Source: an uncultured Bacteroides sp.
Lineage (GTDB): Bacteria; Bacteroidota; Bacteroidia; Bacteroidales; Bacteroidaceae
DNA length: 64,000 nucleotides
Assembly: GCA_900551445.1 (NCBI GenBank)
Contig: URWA01000018.1
Coordinates: forward strand, 1-64,000
Direction of reading: 5' to 3'
The position numbers were made by a program, and so were the translations under genes. The notes beneath the pieces are model-generated. The model saw only the letters and a list, made by a program, of their open reading frames with translations, searched no databases and was not told the origin of the DNA. Shown in pieces: positions 36,440 through 44,802 of the stretch (its first letter is position 1; every line of letters begins with the position of its first letter).

Positions 36440-38185
36440 ATGAAAACAAAACATTTATTATATACACTGACTTTTGCTTGTATGAGCTGGAGTGCTACGT
36501 CATGCGTCGATATTCTGGATGTGGCTCCGATGAGCTCTTTCTCGGATGAGGCTGTATGGAGTGACCTCGCACTCTCTGAAACTTATTTGAATGCTCAATA
36601 TGCGAATTTGTGGGCCGAAAGTATGAAAGGAACACGTTTTGCTCATTTTACGGATGAGGTGTTTCAGAAGCATACTTATGGTTCAGAGAATGTTACACAA
36701 GGATTGCTGAATTGCGATACGTATGCCATAGGTTGGGATGATACCATGTGGGATCCTTGGGGAACATATTATGGTTATATAAAGAGTATCAACTTGTTCC
36801 TTGAACGTATTGATGAAGTGCCGGGCGATGAAGAATGGCGAAACTGGCAGAAAGGACAGGCTCTGTTCCTGCGGGCATGGAATTATCACATGTTGTACAG
36901 TTTGTATGGCCGTGTGCCCATCGTAGACCATACTTATGGTTTGAATGATACGTTTGAAGAGGTGCGGGCTGACATGGATGATGTAGCTGCATTTATCGTG
37001 AAAGACTGTGACGATGCGGCTGCCTTGCTACCGGTCGCATACCCGGACAATTCTGATTTTGGACGTGCTACGAAAGGAGCGGCTCTGGCTTTGAAATCAA
37101 GAGTGCTGCTGTATCAGGCAAGTCCTTTGTTTGGTACTCCGTCCATCGAAAAGTGGCAGGCTGCTGCCGATGCGGCTCATGACGTATTCGATTTGAATGA
37201 ATATCATTTGCAGGATATCAATACGGCGAATGTTGTGGCCGATCCGAAGGCTGTGGGAGATGAATATGGAAATCTTTTCTTGAATCCGGAGAATCCGGAG
37301 GTGATTTTCGAGAAACTATACGATCCTAAATATGGAGCAGGAGAAAATATGTCGTATTTGTATCAGGCTCCTTGTGGAATCGGTAATGGTTTCCAGGGTT
37401 GGGGAAACTTTAATCCGACGCAGGAAATAGCAGACTTCTTCCAGAATGCAGACGGTTCTGCCTTCGTGCCTCAGTCTTATTGCGAAGCTCCGGCGGGTAC
37501 TATGCCAAGTATCTGGCAGGGTCGTGAACCTCGTTTCTATGCAGCCTTTATTCTGGATGGAGATACGTGGGGATACGGTGACGGCCGACGTGAGGTAGAA
37601 GTGTTCCGTTCTGGTGAAGAAGGAGTGACTGCAGGTAAGGATAGCGACCAAGGTGAATATTGGTGGAATGCCTCCAATACGGGTTATTCCATGAGAAAAT
37701 TCCTGGATCCCAATTACAACTCAGCAGGTACGACGATGCATTCTACACCGTGGTTCTTTATCCGTTTGTCTGAAATCTACTTGAATTATGCAGAATGTCA
37801 GCTTCAGTTGGGAAATGTAGAAGGTGCAGAAGGTGCTCGTGAGTATATAAATAAGGTTCGTCGTCGGGTAGGACTGCCTGAAATTCAAGCCGGTGCTGAT
37901 GTGTGGGCAGCTTACTATTATGAAAGACAGGCTGAACTGGTATTTGAAGGACAGCGTTGGTTTGACTTGCGTCGTTGGAAGAAAATGGAGGAATGTTATA
38001 GCAAACCTGTAACTGGTATTGCGATTTATAAATATAAGGATGGAATGAAAAGATATTGGACGGGAAATGAAGTCTCTGTCAGAAACTTTGCAGGAGTGGC
38101 AGGTGCTGAAGCACACTATTGGTTGCCCGTACCCCGCTATGAGTTACGTCGTTCTCCGTTGATTGATGCGAAACCTTATGAATAA
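36440..38185 (+). CDS. SusD/RagB-like surface glycan-binding lipoprotein
   Basis: 581 residues with a lipoprotein signal (SATSC; Cys at residue 22). Binds substrate at the cell surface and works as a lid on the SusC partner encoded immediately before it. Conserved features are the N-terminal DILDVAPMSSFSDEAVWSD, the TPR-like helices with GQALFLRAWNYHMLYSLYGRVPIVDHTYG, and the C-terminal FFIRLSEIYLNYAECQLQLGN and ELVFEGQRWFDLRRWK. It overlaps nothing and is followed after 17 bases by a zincin gene. Ligand specificity is not readable. Confidence 0.96.
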   Translation: MKTKHLLYTLTFACMSWSATSCVDILDVAPMSSFSDEAVWSDLALSETYLNAQYANLWAESMKGTRFAHFTDEVFQKHTYGSENVTQGLLNCDTYAIGWDDTMWDPWGTYYGYIKSINLFLERIDEVPGDEEWRNWQKGQALFLRAWNYHMLYSLYGRVPIVDHTYGLNDTFEEVRADMDDVAAFIVKDCDDAAALLPVAYPDNSDFGRATKGAALALKSRVLLYQASPLFGTPSIEKWQAAADAAHDVFDLNEYHLQDINTANVVADPKAVGDEYGNLFLNPENPEVIFEKLYDPKYGAGENMSYLYQAPCGIGNGFQGWGNFNPTQEIADFFQNADGSAFVPQSYCEAPAGTMPSIWQGREPRFYAAFILDGDTWGYGDGRREVEVFRSGEEGVTAGKDSDQGEYWWNASNTGYSMRKFLDPNYNSAGTTMHSTPWFFIRLSEIYLNYAECQLQLGNVEGAEGAREYINKVRRRVGLPEIQAGADVWAAYYYERQAELVFEGQRWFDLRRWKKMEECYSKPVTGIAIYKYKDGMKRYWTGNEVSVRNFAGVAGAEAHYWLPVPRYELRRSPLIDAKPYE

Positions 38186-38202
38186 TCGTAAATGCTGGAA
38201 AT

Positions 38203-39597
38203 ATGAATAAAGCGCTTAACTATATTGGAGCATTGGTGGTAGGCATGGCTTCGTTTGCCTGTACAGATTACAGTGGGCATGTAGCTTATAATGAGCAGTA
38301 TCCTCTTCCTGAAGGAAAGAAACTGTATCGTCCGTTGGAGTTCTCGGGACAGGACTGGAGAGTGGATACATTCGCTTACTGTTATGACCGCATGGCTTGC
38401 ACGGAGAATCTGGCCATCTTTTGGGAAAAAGGATTTGGGAATGATTTGTCAAATCCTCCCCAGCTGGATGGCAATGACATGCATGTCGACTTGGAGAATT
38501 TGAAAATAAAGTTGGAGTCCTTTTATACGTATTATCGGGATAAACTGAATTTTGTGAATGAAGGTTCTTTGAGTGAGCAGTATCGGATGATGGTGATGAT
38601 TCAGTATTCGCTGGAAGGAACAGCATACGGAGGTACGTATGACAATAAGATTGGTGCCTTCTGGGCTGCACCCAACCGGTTGCAGGATGAAAATCTGAAT
38701 ACGGTGGCGCATGAACTGGGACATAGTTTCCAGTTGCAGATGATTGCAGACGGCAGTGACGGCTGGAGTGGAGGAGCTGGTAGTGGTTTTTATGAAATGA
38801 CTTCGCAATGGATGCTCTGGCAGGTGAATCCCAATTGGATGACTGAAGAACAATACCATTGGGATGCCTTCAAGCAGGCCACTCATAAGGCTTTCTTGCA
38901 TACGGATAATATTTACCGTTCTCCTTATGTGCTGGAATATTGGAGTGAAAAGCATGGTGAGAAGTTCATCGCCGATATGTATCGGCAAAGTACGGCTAAT
39001 GAGGATCCGGTAGCCACTTATCAGCGTATGACCGGAATCACGCAGGACCAGTTTGTGGATGAAATGTTCGACTGCTATCGTCATCTGGTGAACCTGGATT
39101 ACGAACGGGTGTACGACGTAACACGTGCGCATGCCAATTCTTTTGACAGTTTTGCTCCTTATATGACGCAACTGGCCGACGGAACTTACCAGGTGAAGGC
39201 AGAACGCTGTCCGGAGAATTATGGGTTTAATGTAATCAAGCTCACAGTTCCTGCTCCAGGAACTACGGTTACGGTAAATTTTAAGGGACTTCAAGGTGAA
39301 GATGTCGCTCCTGATGGTTGTCCGGGATATGACAATGCATGGTGGTATCAGCCTAATTACCGCTATGGTTTTGTCGGCATTACGGAAGACGGAAATTCCA
39401 TATTGAGTGATGCAGGCCGGACAGATTATTATAATCAGACCAGCAGTGTCTCTTTTAAACTTCCCGACGGGCAACCGCTCAAGTATTTGTGGCTGGTTGT
39501 AACCGCTGGTCCTAAAGACGGACACTGGAGTTTAAGTGCACTGCCTATGGCACAATGGCCTTATACGATTAAACTCACCCATACCACACTGCAATAA
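38203..39597 (+). CDS. Lipoprotein zincin (HELGH), DUF6055-like, copy 1
   Basis: 464 residues with a lipobox (FAC; Cys near residue 20), so it is probably surface or periplasmic. The centre is H170-E171-L-G-H174 in TVAHELGHSFQ, and the candidate third zinc ligand is E198 in SGFYEMTSQWMLWQ. This is the layout of a gluzincin metallopeptidase. Other conserved parts are NLAIFWEKGFGNDLSNPPQLDGNDMHVDLENL and EYWSEKHGEKFIADMYRQ. The C-terminal 150 residues look like a beta-sandwich. It is closely related to the protein at 41023. I believe the family is annotated as DUF6055, from memory. Catalysis is not proven. Its gene follows susD directly. Confidence 0.75.
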   Translation: MNKALNYIGALVVGMASFACTDYSGHVAYNEQYPLPEGKKLYRPLEFSGQDWRVDTFAYCYDRMACTENLAIFWEKGFGNDLSNPPQLDGNDMHVDLENLKIKLESFYTYYRDKLNFVNEGSLSEQYRMMVMIQYSLEGTAYGGTYDNKIGAFWAAPNRLQDENLNTVAHELGHSFQLQMIADGSDGWSGGAGSGFYEMTSQWMLWQVNPNWMTEEQYHWDAFKQATHKAFLHTDNIYRSPYVLEYWSEKHGEKFIADMYRQSTANEDPVATYQRMTGITQDQFVDEMFDCYRHLVNLDYERVYDVTRAHANSFDSFAPYMTQLADGTYQVKAERCPENYGFNVIKLTVPAPGTTVTVNFKGLQGEDVAPDGCPGYDNAWWYQPNYRYGFVGITEDGNSILSDAGRTDYYNQTSSVSFKLPDGQPLKYLWLVVTAGPKDGHWSLSALPMAQWPYTIKLTHTTLQ

Positions 39598-39620
39598 GTG
39601 TGTACTTTTTAAGTTATTAT

Positions 39621-39664
39621 AGCCGCATTCGGAAGCTTATTGTGCGATGAATGCGGCTTTTTTT
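39621..39664 (+). terminator. Intrinsic terminator after the first zincin gene
   Basis: Ten-bp arms (39621-39630 and 39649-39658), loop of 18 bases, then seven T. It would end the transcript from the GH127-1 promoter, so the later PUL genes probably have additional promoters. Confidence 0.85.
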
Positions 39665-39713
39665 AGAATAAAAGGAAGTGGATTCTTCCGTTTTTATCTT
39701 TAATAATGAATGT

Positions 39714-40946
39714 ATGATGAAACTTAAAACTTTTTTGATAGGATTGACACTCTTGTGTGGATGTAATGCATACGGACAGATGTTTTTCGGAGAAGCTAAA
39801 GCTTTGCCGGATTCGGTATTTGATTCTTTGGCGCAGACTCCCCCAATGGGATGGAACAGTTGGAACAAGTTTGGCTGTGATGTGAGTGAAAAACTGATGA
39901 AAGAGATGGCCGACGCCATGGTGGAGTCGGGCATGAAGGATGCCGGCTATGAATATATCGTAATTGATGACTGTTGGCAGATTGGAAGAGATTCTTTGGG
40001 GAATATCATTCCTGATCCGGAACGTTTCCCCAATGGAATGAAAGCGTTGGCCGATTATATTCATAGTAAAGGGTTGAAACTGGGTATTTATTCTTGTGCC
40101 GGATCCTATACCTGCCAGGGACGTCCGGGAAGCAGGGGATACCAGTTCCAGGATGCCCGTCAGTATGCAGCGTGGGGAATCGATTACCTGAAATACGATT
40201 GGTGTTCGAATGAAGGTCAGAATGCGCGTGCGGCCTATCAGACCATGAGTGATGCCATTAAACTAAGCGGACGCCCCATCGTTTTTAGTATTTGTGAATG
40301 GGGAGAGAACGAACCTTGGAAATGGGGGAAAGGAATAGGACACATGTGGCGTGTCACTCCGGATATTCGGGATTGTTATCAGTGTAAGTTTGACTGGGGA
40401 GGAGTCGGTGTGTTGGATATCATTGATATCATGGCCGATCTTTATCCTTATGCCGGACCTGGACACTGGAACGATGCGGAAATGCTGGAGGTGGGCAATG
40501 GAGGAATGAATAAAGAGGAATATAAGACCCATTTTTCTATGTGGTGTATGCTGGCTACTCCTTTGATGGCCGGTAATGATTTGCGGAAGATGGATGCGGA
40601 TACAAAAGAAATTCTGACCAACAAAGAAGTGATTGCGGTGAACCAGGATAAGTTGGGAGAGCAAGCCCGTCGTTTTATGGATATGGGAGAAAAAGAAATC
40701 TGGGCAAAGCCTCTGGCAAATGGCGAGTTGGCAGTCTGTTTCCTGAACCGTACGGAGAGTGTCTGGAAATTAGACTATGACTGGCATAAGCAGACGATTT
40801 ATTTTGCGGATGAGGTAAACATCCATAAGAAAGAATATAAGATTCGTGATTTGTGGAAGCATCAGGATATTGGGACTACCAAATCGCATACGCAGTATGA
40901 AATTGCGCCTCATGGGGTCTTGATGGTGCGGCTGTCTCAAAAATAA
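39714..40946 (+). CDS. GH27 alpha-galactosidase-type enzyme
   Basis: 410 residues counted from the first of two adjacent ATGs (39714, 39717). A signal peptide contains a lipobox-like LLCGC, so it could be membrane-attached. GH27 retaining mechanism: nucleophile D162 in YLKYDWCS, acid/base D217 in VTPDIRDCY, and the substrate-binding loop GPGHWNDAEMLEVGNGG. N-terminal TPPMGWNSWNKFGCDVSE is diagnostic. Members hydrolyse alpha-galactosides or beta-L-arabinopyranosides. In this locus the candidate is alpha-galactose on serine or beta-L-arabinopyranose, but the sequence does not decide. Cluster neighbours are the two zincin genes. Confidence 0.94.
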   Translation: MMKLKTFLIGLTLLCGCNAYGQMFFGEAKALPDSVFDSLAQTPPMGWNSWNKFGCDVSEKLMKEMADAMVESGMKDAGYEYIVIDDCWQIGRDSLGNIIPDPERFPNGMKALADYIHSKGLKLGIYSCAGSYTCQGRPGSRGYQFQDARQYAAWGIDYLKYDWCSNEGQNARAAYQTMSDAIKLSGRPIVFSICEWGENEPWKWGKGIGHMWRVTPDIRDCYQCKFDWGGVGVLDIIDIMADLYPYAGPGHWNDAEMLEVGNGGMNKEEYKTHFSMWCMLATPLMAGNDLRKMDADTKEILTNKEVIAVNQDKLGEQARRFMDMGEKEIWAKPLANGELAVCFLNRTESVWKLDYDWHKQTIYFADEVNIHKKEYKIRDLWKHQDIGTTKSHTQYEIAPHGVLMVRLSQK

Positions 40947-41022
40947 TGAAATTAAGTATCAGTCAGACAGATTCATAGTTGTGGGCTGTGGGTTTGTCGG
41001 GTAAATTAAAAATTGTACGATT

Positions 41023-42375
41023 ATGAATTTTAAGATATTATTGGGAAGTATCATATTGGGGGTAAGTTCTTTTCCAGTGTTTTCTCAATCGGTTTGCCCC
41101 AAAGAAATCTGTGGTAATGTAAAAGGCAAGGAAATTTACATTCCCAAGGATTTGCAGGGTATGGACCTCCATAACCCGGACTCCAAATGGAGTTATCAGC
41201 GGATGTGTTGCACGGACAATGTGGCGGTGTTTTGGGAGAAGGGATTCGGAAATGACCTGGCGAATCCTCCTCAGCTGGAAGGACACGACATGCATGTGGA
41301 CTTGAACAACCTGACGGACAAGCTGGAAAAGTTCTATACGTTCTTCCGGGATTCCCTGCAATTTACCAAGCCGGGGTCGAAGAGCGACCGCTACCGGATG
41401 ATGGTCATGATTAACTACTCGCTCGAAGGAACGGCCTACGGCGGGGATTATGACCAGCAGATCGGAGCCTTGTGGGTGGCCCCCAACCGTATTCAGGATG
41501 AAAAGCTGAACTGTGTGGCACATGAATTGGGCCACAGTTTCCAGTCGCAGATTTCGTGCGACGGAGAAGGAGAGGCTTGGGGAGGTTCCGGTTTCTTCGA
41601 GATGGCTTCGCAATGGATGTTGTGGCAGGTCAATCCGGACTGGCAGACCGATGAACGTTATCACTGGGATGCGTTTAAGAAACTGACGCACAAGGCGTAT
41701 TTGCACTTGGAGAATATCTATCACTCTCCGTACATCCTGGAGTATTGGGGGATGAAGAGGGGACGTCCCATCATTGCCGAACTTTTCCGGCAGGGAAAGA
41801 AGGGAGAAGACCCGGTGATGACGTATAAACGGCTGACGGGACTGTCGCAGGAGGCTTTCTGCGACGAGATGTTCGATGCCAGCCGTCATTTGGTGAACCT
41901 GGATTTTGAACGGGTGTGGAAGAATACGCGCCCTTATGCCAACCAGTATGATTGTAAGCTGTCGAAGCAGGCTGACGGATGGTATCAGGTACCTGCCGAG
42001 GTTTGTCCCGAAAACTACGGTTTCAATGTCATTCCGTTGGTGGTCCCGGAACCGGGAACGAAGGTAACCTTACAATTTGAGGGATTGAAAGGTCCGCAGG
42101 ACGGGTATGTATCGGTTCATCCGGAAAAGGCAGGCTGGCGGTATGGATTTGTAGCTGTAAAGGCAGATGGAAAAAGTCTGTATGGAGAAATGAGTGCCAA
42201 GCAGAAAGGAAAACTGACTTTTAAAGTGCCTGAAAACGAGAAGTTAGTATATTTGTGGTTGGTAGTGATGGGAGCACCGGAGGAGCATTGGATGAACCCT
42301 TCGCCTCGGAGCAGGGAAAAAGATGCACAATGGCCTTATCGCATCAAACTGAAAGGAACGGATTTAAAGAACTAA
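41023..42375 (+). CDS. Secreted zincin (HELGH), DUF6055-like, copy 2
   Basis: 450 residues. Signal peptide without lipobox (SFPVFSQ), so probably periplasmic. It is a close paralogue of the protein at 38203: NVAVFWEKGFGNDLANPPQLEGHDMHVDLNNL, with the zinc motif H167-E168-L-G-H171 and third-ligand candidate E193 in GFFEMASQWMLWQ. The C-terminal beta-sandwich lacks the longer insert of copy 1. Differences in export (lipoprotein versus soluble) suggest work in two compartments. It is immediately followed by the Xaa-Pro aminopeptidase gene without a gap. Confidence 0.75.
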   Translation: MNFKILLGSIILGVSSFPVFSQSVCPKEICGNVKGKEIYIPKDLQGMDLHNPDSKWSYQRMCCTDNVAVFWEKGFGNDLANPPQLEGHDMHVDLNNLTDKLEKFYTFFRDSLQFTKPGSKSDRYRMMVMINYSLEGTAYGGDYDQQIGALWVAPNRIQDEKLNCVAHELGHSFQSQISCDGEGEAWGGSGFFEMASQWMLWQVNPDWQTDERYHWDAFKKLTHKAYLHLENIYHSPYILEYWGMKRGRPIIAELFRQGKKGEDPVMTYKRLTGLSQEAFCDEMFDASRHLVNLDFERVWKNTRPYANQYDCKLSKQADGWYQVPAEVCPENYGFNVIPLVVPEPGTKVTLQFEGLKGPQDGYVSVHPEKAGWRYGFVAVKADGKSLYGEMSAKQKGKLTFKVPENEKLVYLWLVVMGAPEEHWMNPSPRSREKDAQWPYRIKLKGTDLKN

Positions 42376-43761
42376 ATGGATAAAACTATGTTTGCAAAAG
42401 AAACGTATGTCGCCCGCAGGCGGCAATTGAAGGAGAGTGTGGGCTCAGGTCTGCTTCTCTTTTTAGGGAACGACGAGTGTGGAATGAACTATGAGGACAA
42501 CACGTATGATTACCGGCAGGATTCTTCTTTCCTGTATTTCTGGGGGTTGTCGTATGCCGGACTGGCTGCTGTGATTGACATTGATGAGGGTCGTGAAATC
42601 ATTTTTGGCGATGAACTGACCATCGACCATATTGTGTGGATGGGCACGCAGCCGACCTTGCACGAGAAAGCGCAGCGGGTAGGGGTGACGGAAACGCGCC
42701 CGTTGGCGGAACTGAAGACATACGTGCAGAAAGTAATGGCACAAAAACGGATGGTGCATTATCTTCCGCCCTATCGGGCCGAGCATCGGTTGAAACTGAT
42801 GGATTTGTTAGGAGTAAAACCGGGGGAAGAGATTTCTTCTGTACCGTTTATCAAAGGGGTTGTCAATTTACGGAATTATAAGACGGAAGAGGAAATCGTG
42901 GAGATTGAACGGGCTTGTGATGTGACCGCAGAAATGCACTTGGAAGCCATGCGGGTGTTGCGTGTCGGTATGAAGGAATATGAAGCGGCTGCTGCATTGG
43001 AGGCGGTGGCACGGGCACACGGGTGCCGTTTGTCTTTCCCGACCATCGCCACGGTGTGCGGACAAACGCTTCATAACCACTATTACGGTCATACGGTGAA
43101 GGAAGGTGATATGCTGTTGGTGGATGCAGGAGCAGAAACGGAAATGGGCTATGCCGGAGACATGTCGTCAACCATCTGTGCTGGAAAGAAATTCACCAGC
43201 CGCCAGAAGGATGTGTACGATATTCAGGTGGCAGCACATCGGGCGGCGGTGGATGCCTTAAAGCCGGGAGTGTATTTCCGGGATGTGTATGACTTGGCTT
43301 GCCGGGTGATTTGTGAGGGCTTGAAAGGACTGGGCCTGATGAAAGGCAATCCGGCGGATGCCGTGGAGCAGGGAGCACATGCGATGTTCTTCCCTTGCGG
43401 ACTGGGTCACATGATGGGATTGGATGTACACGACATGGAGAACCTGGGTGAAGTGTGGGTCGGCTATGACGGGCAGCCCAAGAGTACACAGTTCGGACGG
43501 AAATCGCTGCGTCTGGCCCGGAAACTGGAACCGGGGTTCGTGCTGACCATTGAACCGGGTATTTATTTCATTCCGGAGCTGATAGATTATTGGAAATCGG
43601 AGCATCGCTTTATGGATTTCATCAATTATGAGAAATTGGAGAGTTACCGTGACTTTACGGGCTTGCGCAACGAAGAGGATTACCTGATTACAGCCACCGG
43701 AGCACGGCGACTGGGACAGAGGATTCCATTGACAACCGAAGAAGTGGAGGCCTTGAGATGA
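42376..43761 (+). CDS. Xaa-Pro aminopeptidase, M24B family, cytoplasmic
   Basis: 461 residues, no signal peptide. Cuts the N-terminal residue when proline is second. The pita-bread catalytic domain is complete. Metal ligands lie in VDAGAETEMGYAGDMSST (two Asp), GLGHMMGLDVHD (His), LTIEPGIYFIP (Glu) and RNEEDYLI (Glu). The N-terminal half is the creatinase-like domain with GNDECGMNYEDNTYDYRQDSSFLYFWG. Start is directly after the zincin stop; a second Met four codons in is an alternative. It lies inside a glycan locus, so it probably trims imported proline-rich peptides. It overlaps the permease gene by ATGA. Confidence 0.95.
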   Translation: MDKTMFAKETYVARRRQLKESVGSGLLLFLGNDECGMNYEDNTYDYRQDSSFLYFWGLSYAGLAAVIDIDEGREIIFGDELTIDHIVWMGTQPTLHEKAQRVGVTETRPLAELKTYVQKVMAQKRMVHYLPPYRAEHRLKLMDLLGVKPGEEISSVPFIKGVVNLRNYKTEEEIVEIERACDVTAEMHLEAMRVLRVGMKEYEAAAALEAVARAHGCRLSFPTIATVCGQTLHNHYYGHTVKEGDMLLVDAGAETEMGYAGDMSSTICAGKKFTSRQKDVYDIQVAAHRAAVDALKPGVYFRDVYDLACRVICEGLKGLGLMKGNPADAVEQGAHAMFFPCGLGHMMGLDVHDMENLGEVWVGYDGQPKSTQFGRKSLRLARKLEPGFVLTIEPGIYFIPELIDYWKSEHRFMDFINYEKLESYRDFTGLRNEEDYLITATGARRLGQRIPLTTEEVEALR

Positions 43762-44666
43762 CGAACGATAATAAAGCGATTGCGTGTGCCTGTGTGGCGG
43801 TATTGAGCTGGTCTACGGTAGCCACGGCGTTCAAGATGGCGCTGCGTTACCTGACGCATTTTGAAATGTTGTGGGTGGCCAGCCTGACCTCACTGGTGAT
43901 ATTTACGGTGTTGCTCACCGTACAGCGGAAATGGAGACTGCTGGGAAACCTGACCGGGAAGCAATGGGGATATTATGCGGCGCTGGGACTACTGAATCCG
44001 GTGGCCTACTATCTGGTGTTGTTCAAGGCGTATGAACTGCTGCCGGCGCAGGTGGCACAACCCATCAACTATGCTTGGCCGATTGTGCTGCTGATTTTGC
44101 TGGCACTGTTTGCCGGGCAGCCGATTCCGAAAAAAAAATATATCGGGATGTTTGTGTCGTTGGCAGGGGTAGCCTTGATTTCCATCGGTACAGGTTTTGA
44201 AGGTGAAATGACCGTGTCGGCCGAAGGCTTTCTGTTGGCGGCATTGAGTGCGGTGCTATGGGCTGCCTACTGGATGTTCAACAACCGGAATAAGGTGCAG
44301 ACAGACGGGAGTGTGGTGTTGTTCCTGACTTTTCTGTTCGGTTCGGTTTATTTGTCGGTTGGCGCTTTGTTCTGCGGATTGAACCTACATTCTCTGACCG
44401 GGGTATTGTCGGGTATGTATGTGGGTGGTTTTGAAATGGGCATTCCTTTTATTTTCTTCGGACTGGCCATGCGGAAGACCTCCAATCCGGCGTTGATAAA
44501 CCAGCTGTGTTATCTGTCTCCTTTCATGTCATTGTTCTTCATCTCCGTGGTGCTGGGCGAACGCATCGTCTTTACCACTTACATCGGACTGGTGATGATT
44601 GTGCTGGGCATCGTGTTCAACCAATACTTTGTGAAGACCAAGCCTCAGGCAAAAATCGTCCAGTAG
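43758..44666 (+). CDS. DMT-superfamily (EamA) transporter
   Basis: 302 residues with ten membrane helices in two EamA repeats (for example VLSWSTVATAFKMALRYLTHFEMLWVASL near the N-terminus and ALSAVLWAAYWMFNNRN in the second). The pattern GERIVFTTYIGLVMIVLGIVFNQY closes the second repeat. These proteins exchange or export small metabolites such as amino acids or sugars. The overlap with the aminopeptidase gene suggests a product such as an amino acid, imino acid or dipeptide. Direction and substrate are unknown. A hairpin follows its stop. Confidence 0.85.
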   Translation: MTNDNKAIACACVAVLSWSTVATAFKMALRYLTHFEMLWVASLTSLVIFTVLLTVQRKWRLLGNLTGKQWGYYAALGLLNPVAYYLVLFKAYELLPAQVAQPINYAWPIVLLILLALFAGQPIPKKKYIGMFVSLAGVALISIGTGFEGEMTVSAEGFLLAALSAVLWAAYWMFNNRNKVQTDGSVVLFLTFLFGSVYLSVGALFCGLNLHSLTGVLSGMYVGGFEMGIPFIFFGLAMRKTSNPALINQLCYLSPFMSLFFISVVLGERIVFTTYIGLVMIVLGIVFNQYFVKTKPQAKIVQ

Positions 44667-44682
44667 GATGAAAAAATAATAC

Positions 44683-44758
44683 AAAATCTCTCCTTCTGAG
44701 TGCAGGAGGAGAGATTTTGGGATGATATTGTTATCGTTTCAGACTTCCCTGTCAGGGA
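44683..44758. repeat. Hairpin and palindrome before the GH97-zincin gene
   Basis: Perfect 12-bp arms (44683-44694 and 44707-44718) form a stem after the DMT gene. A palindrome TCCCTGtCAGGGA (44746-44758) lies 45 bases before the GH97 start. The first could end transcription, the second could be an operator. No -7 box was found between them. Confidence 0.5.
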
Positions 44759-44802
44759 TTTATTCGTTTATCTTCTTTCTTTGTAACTGGAAAAATAATT
44801 CT

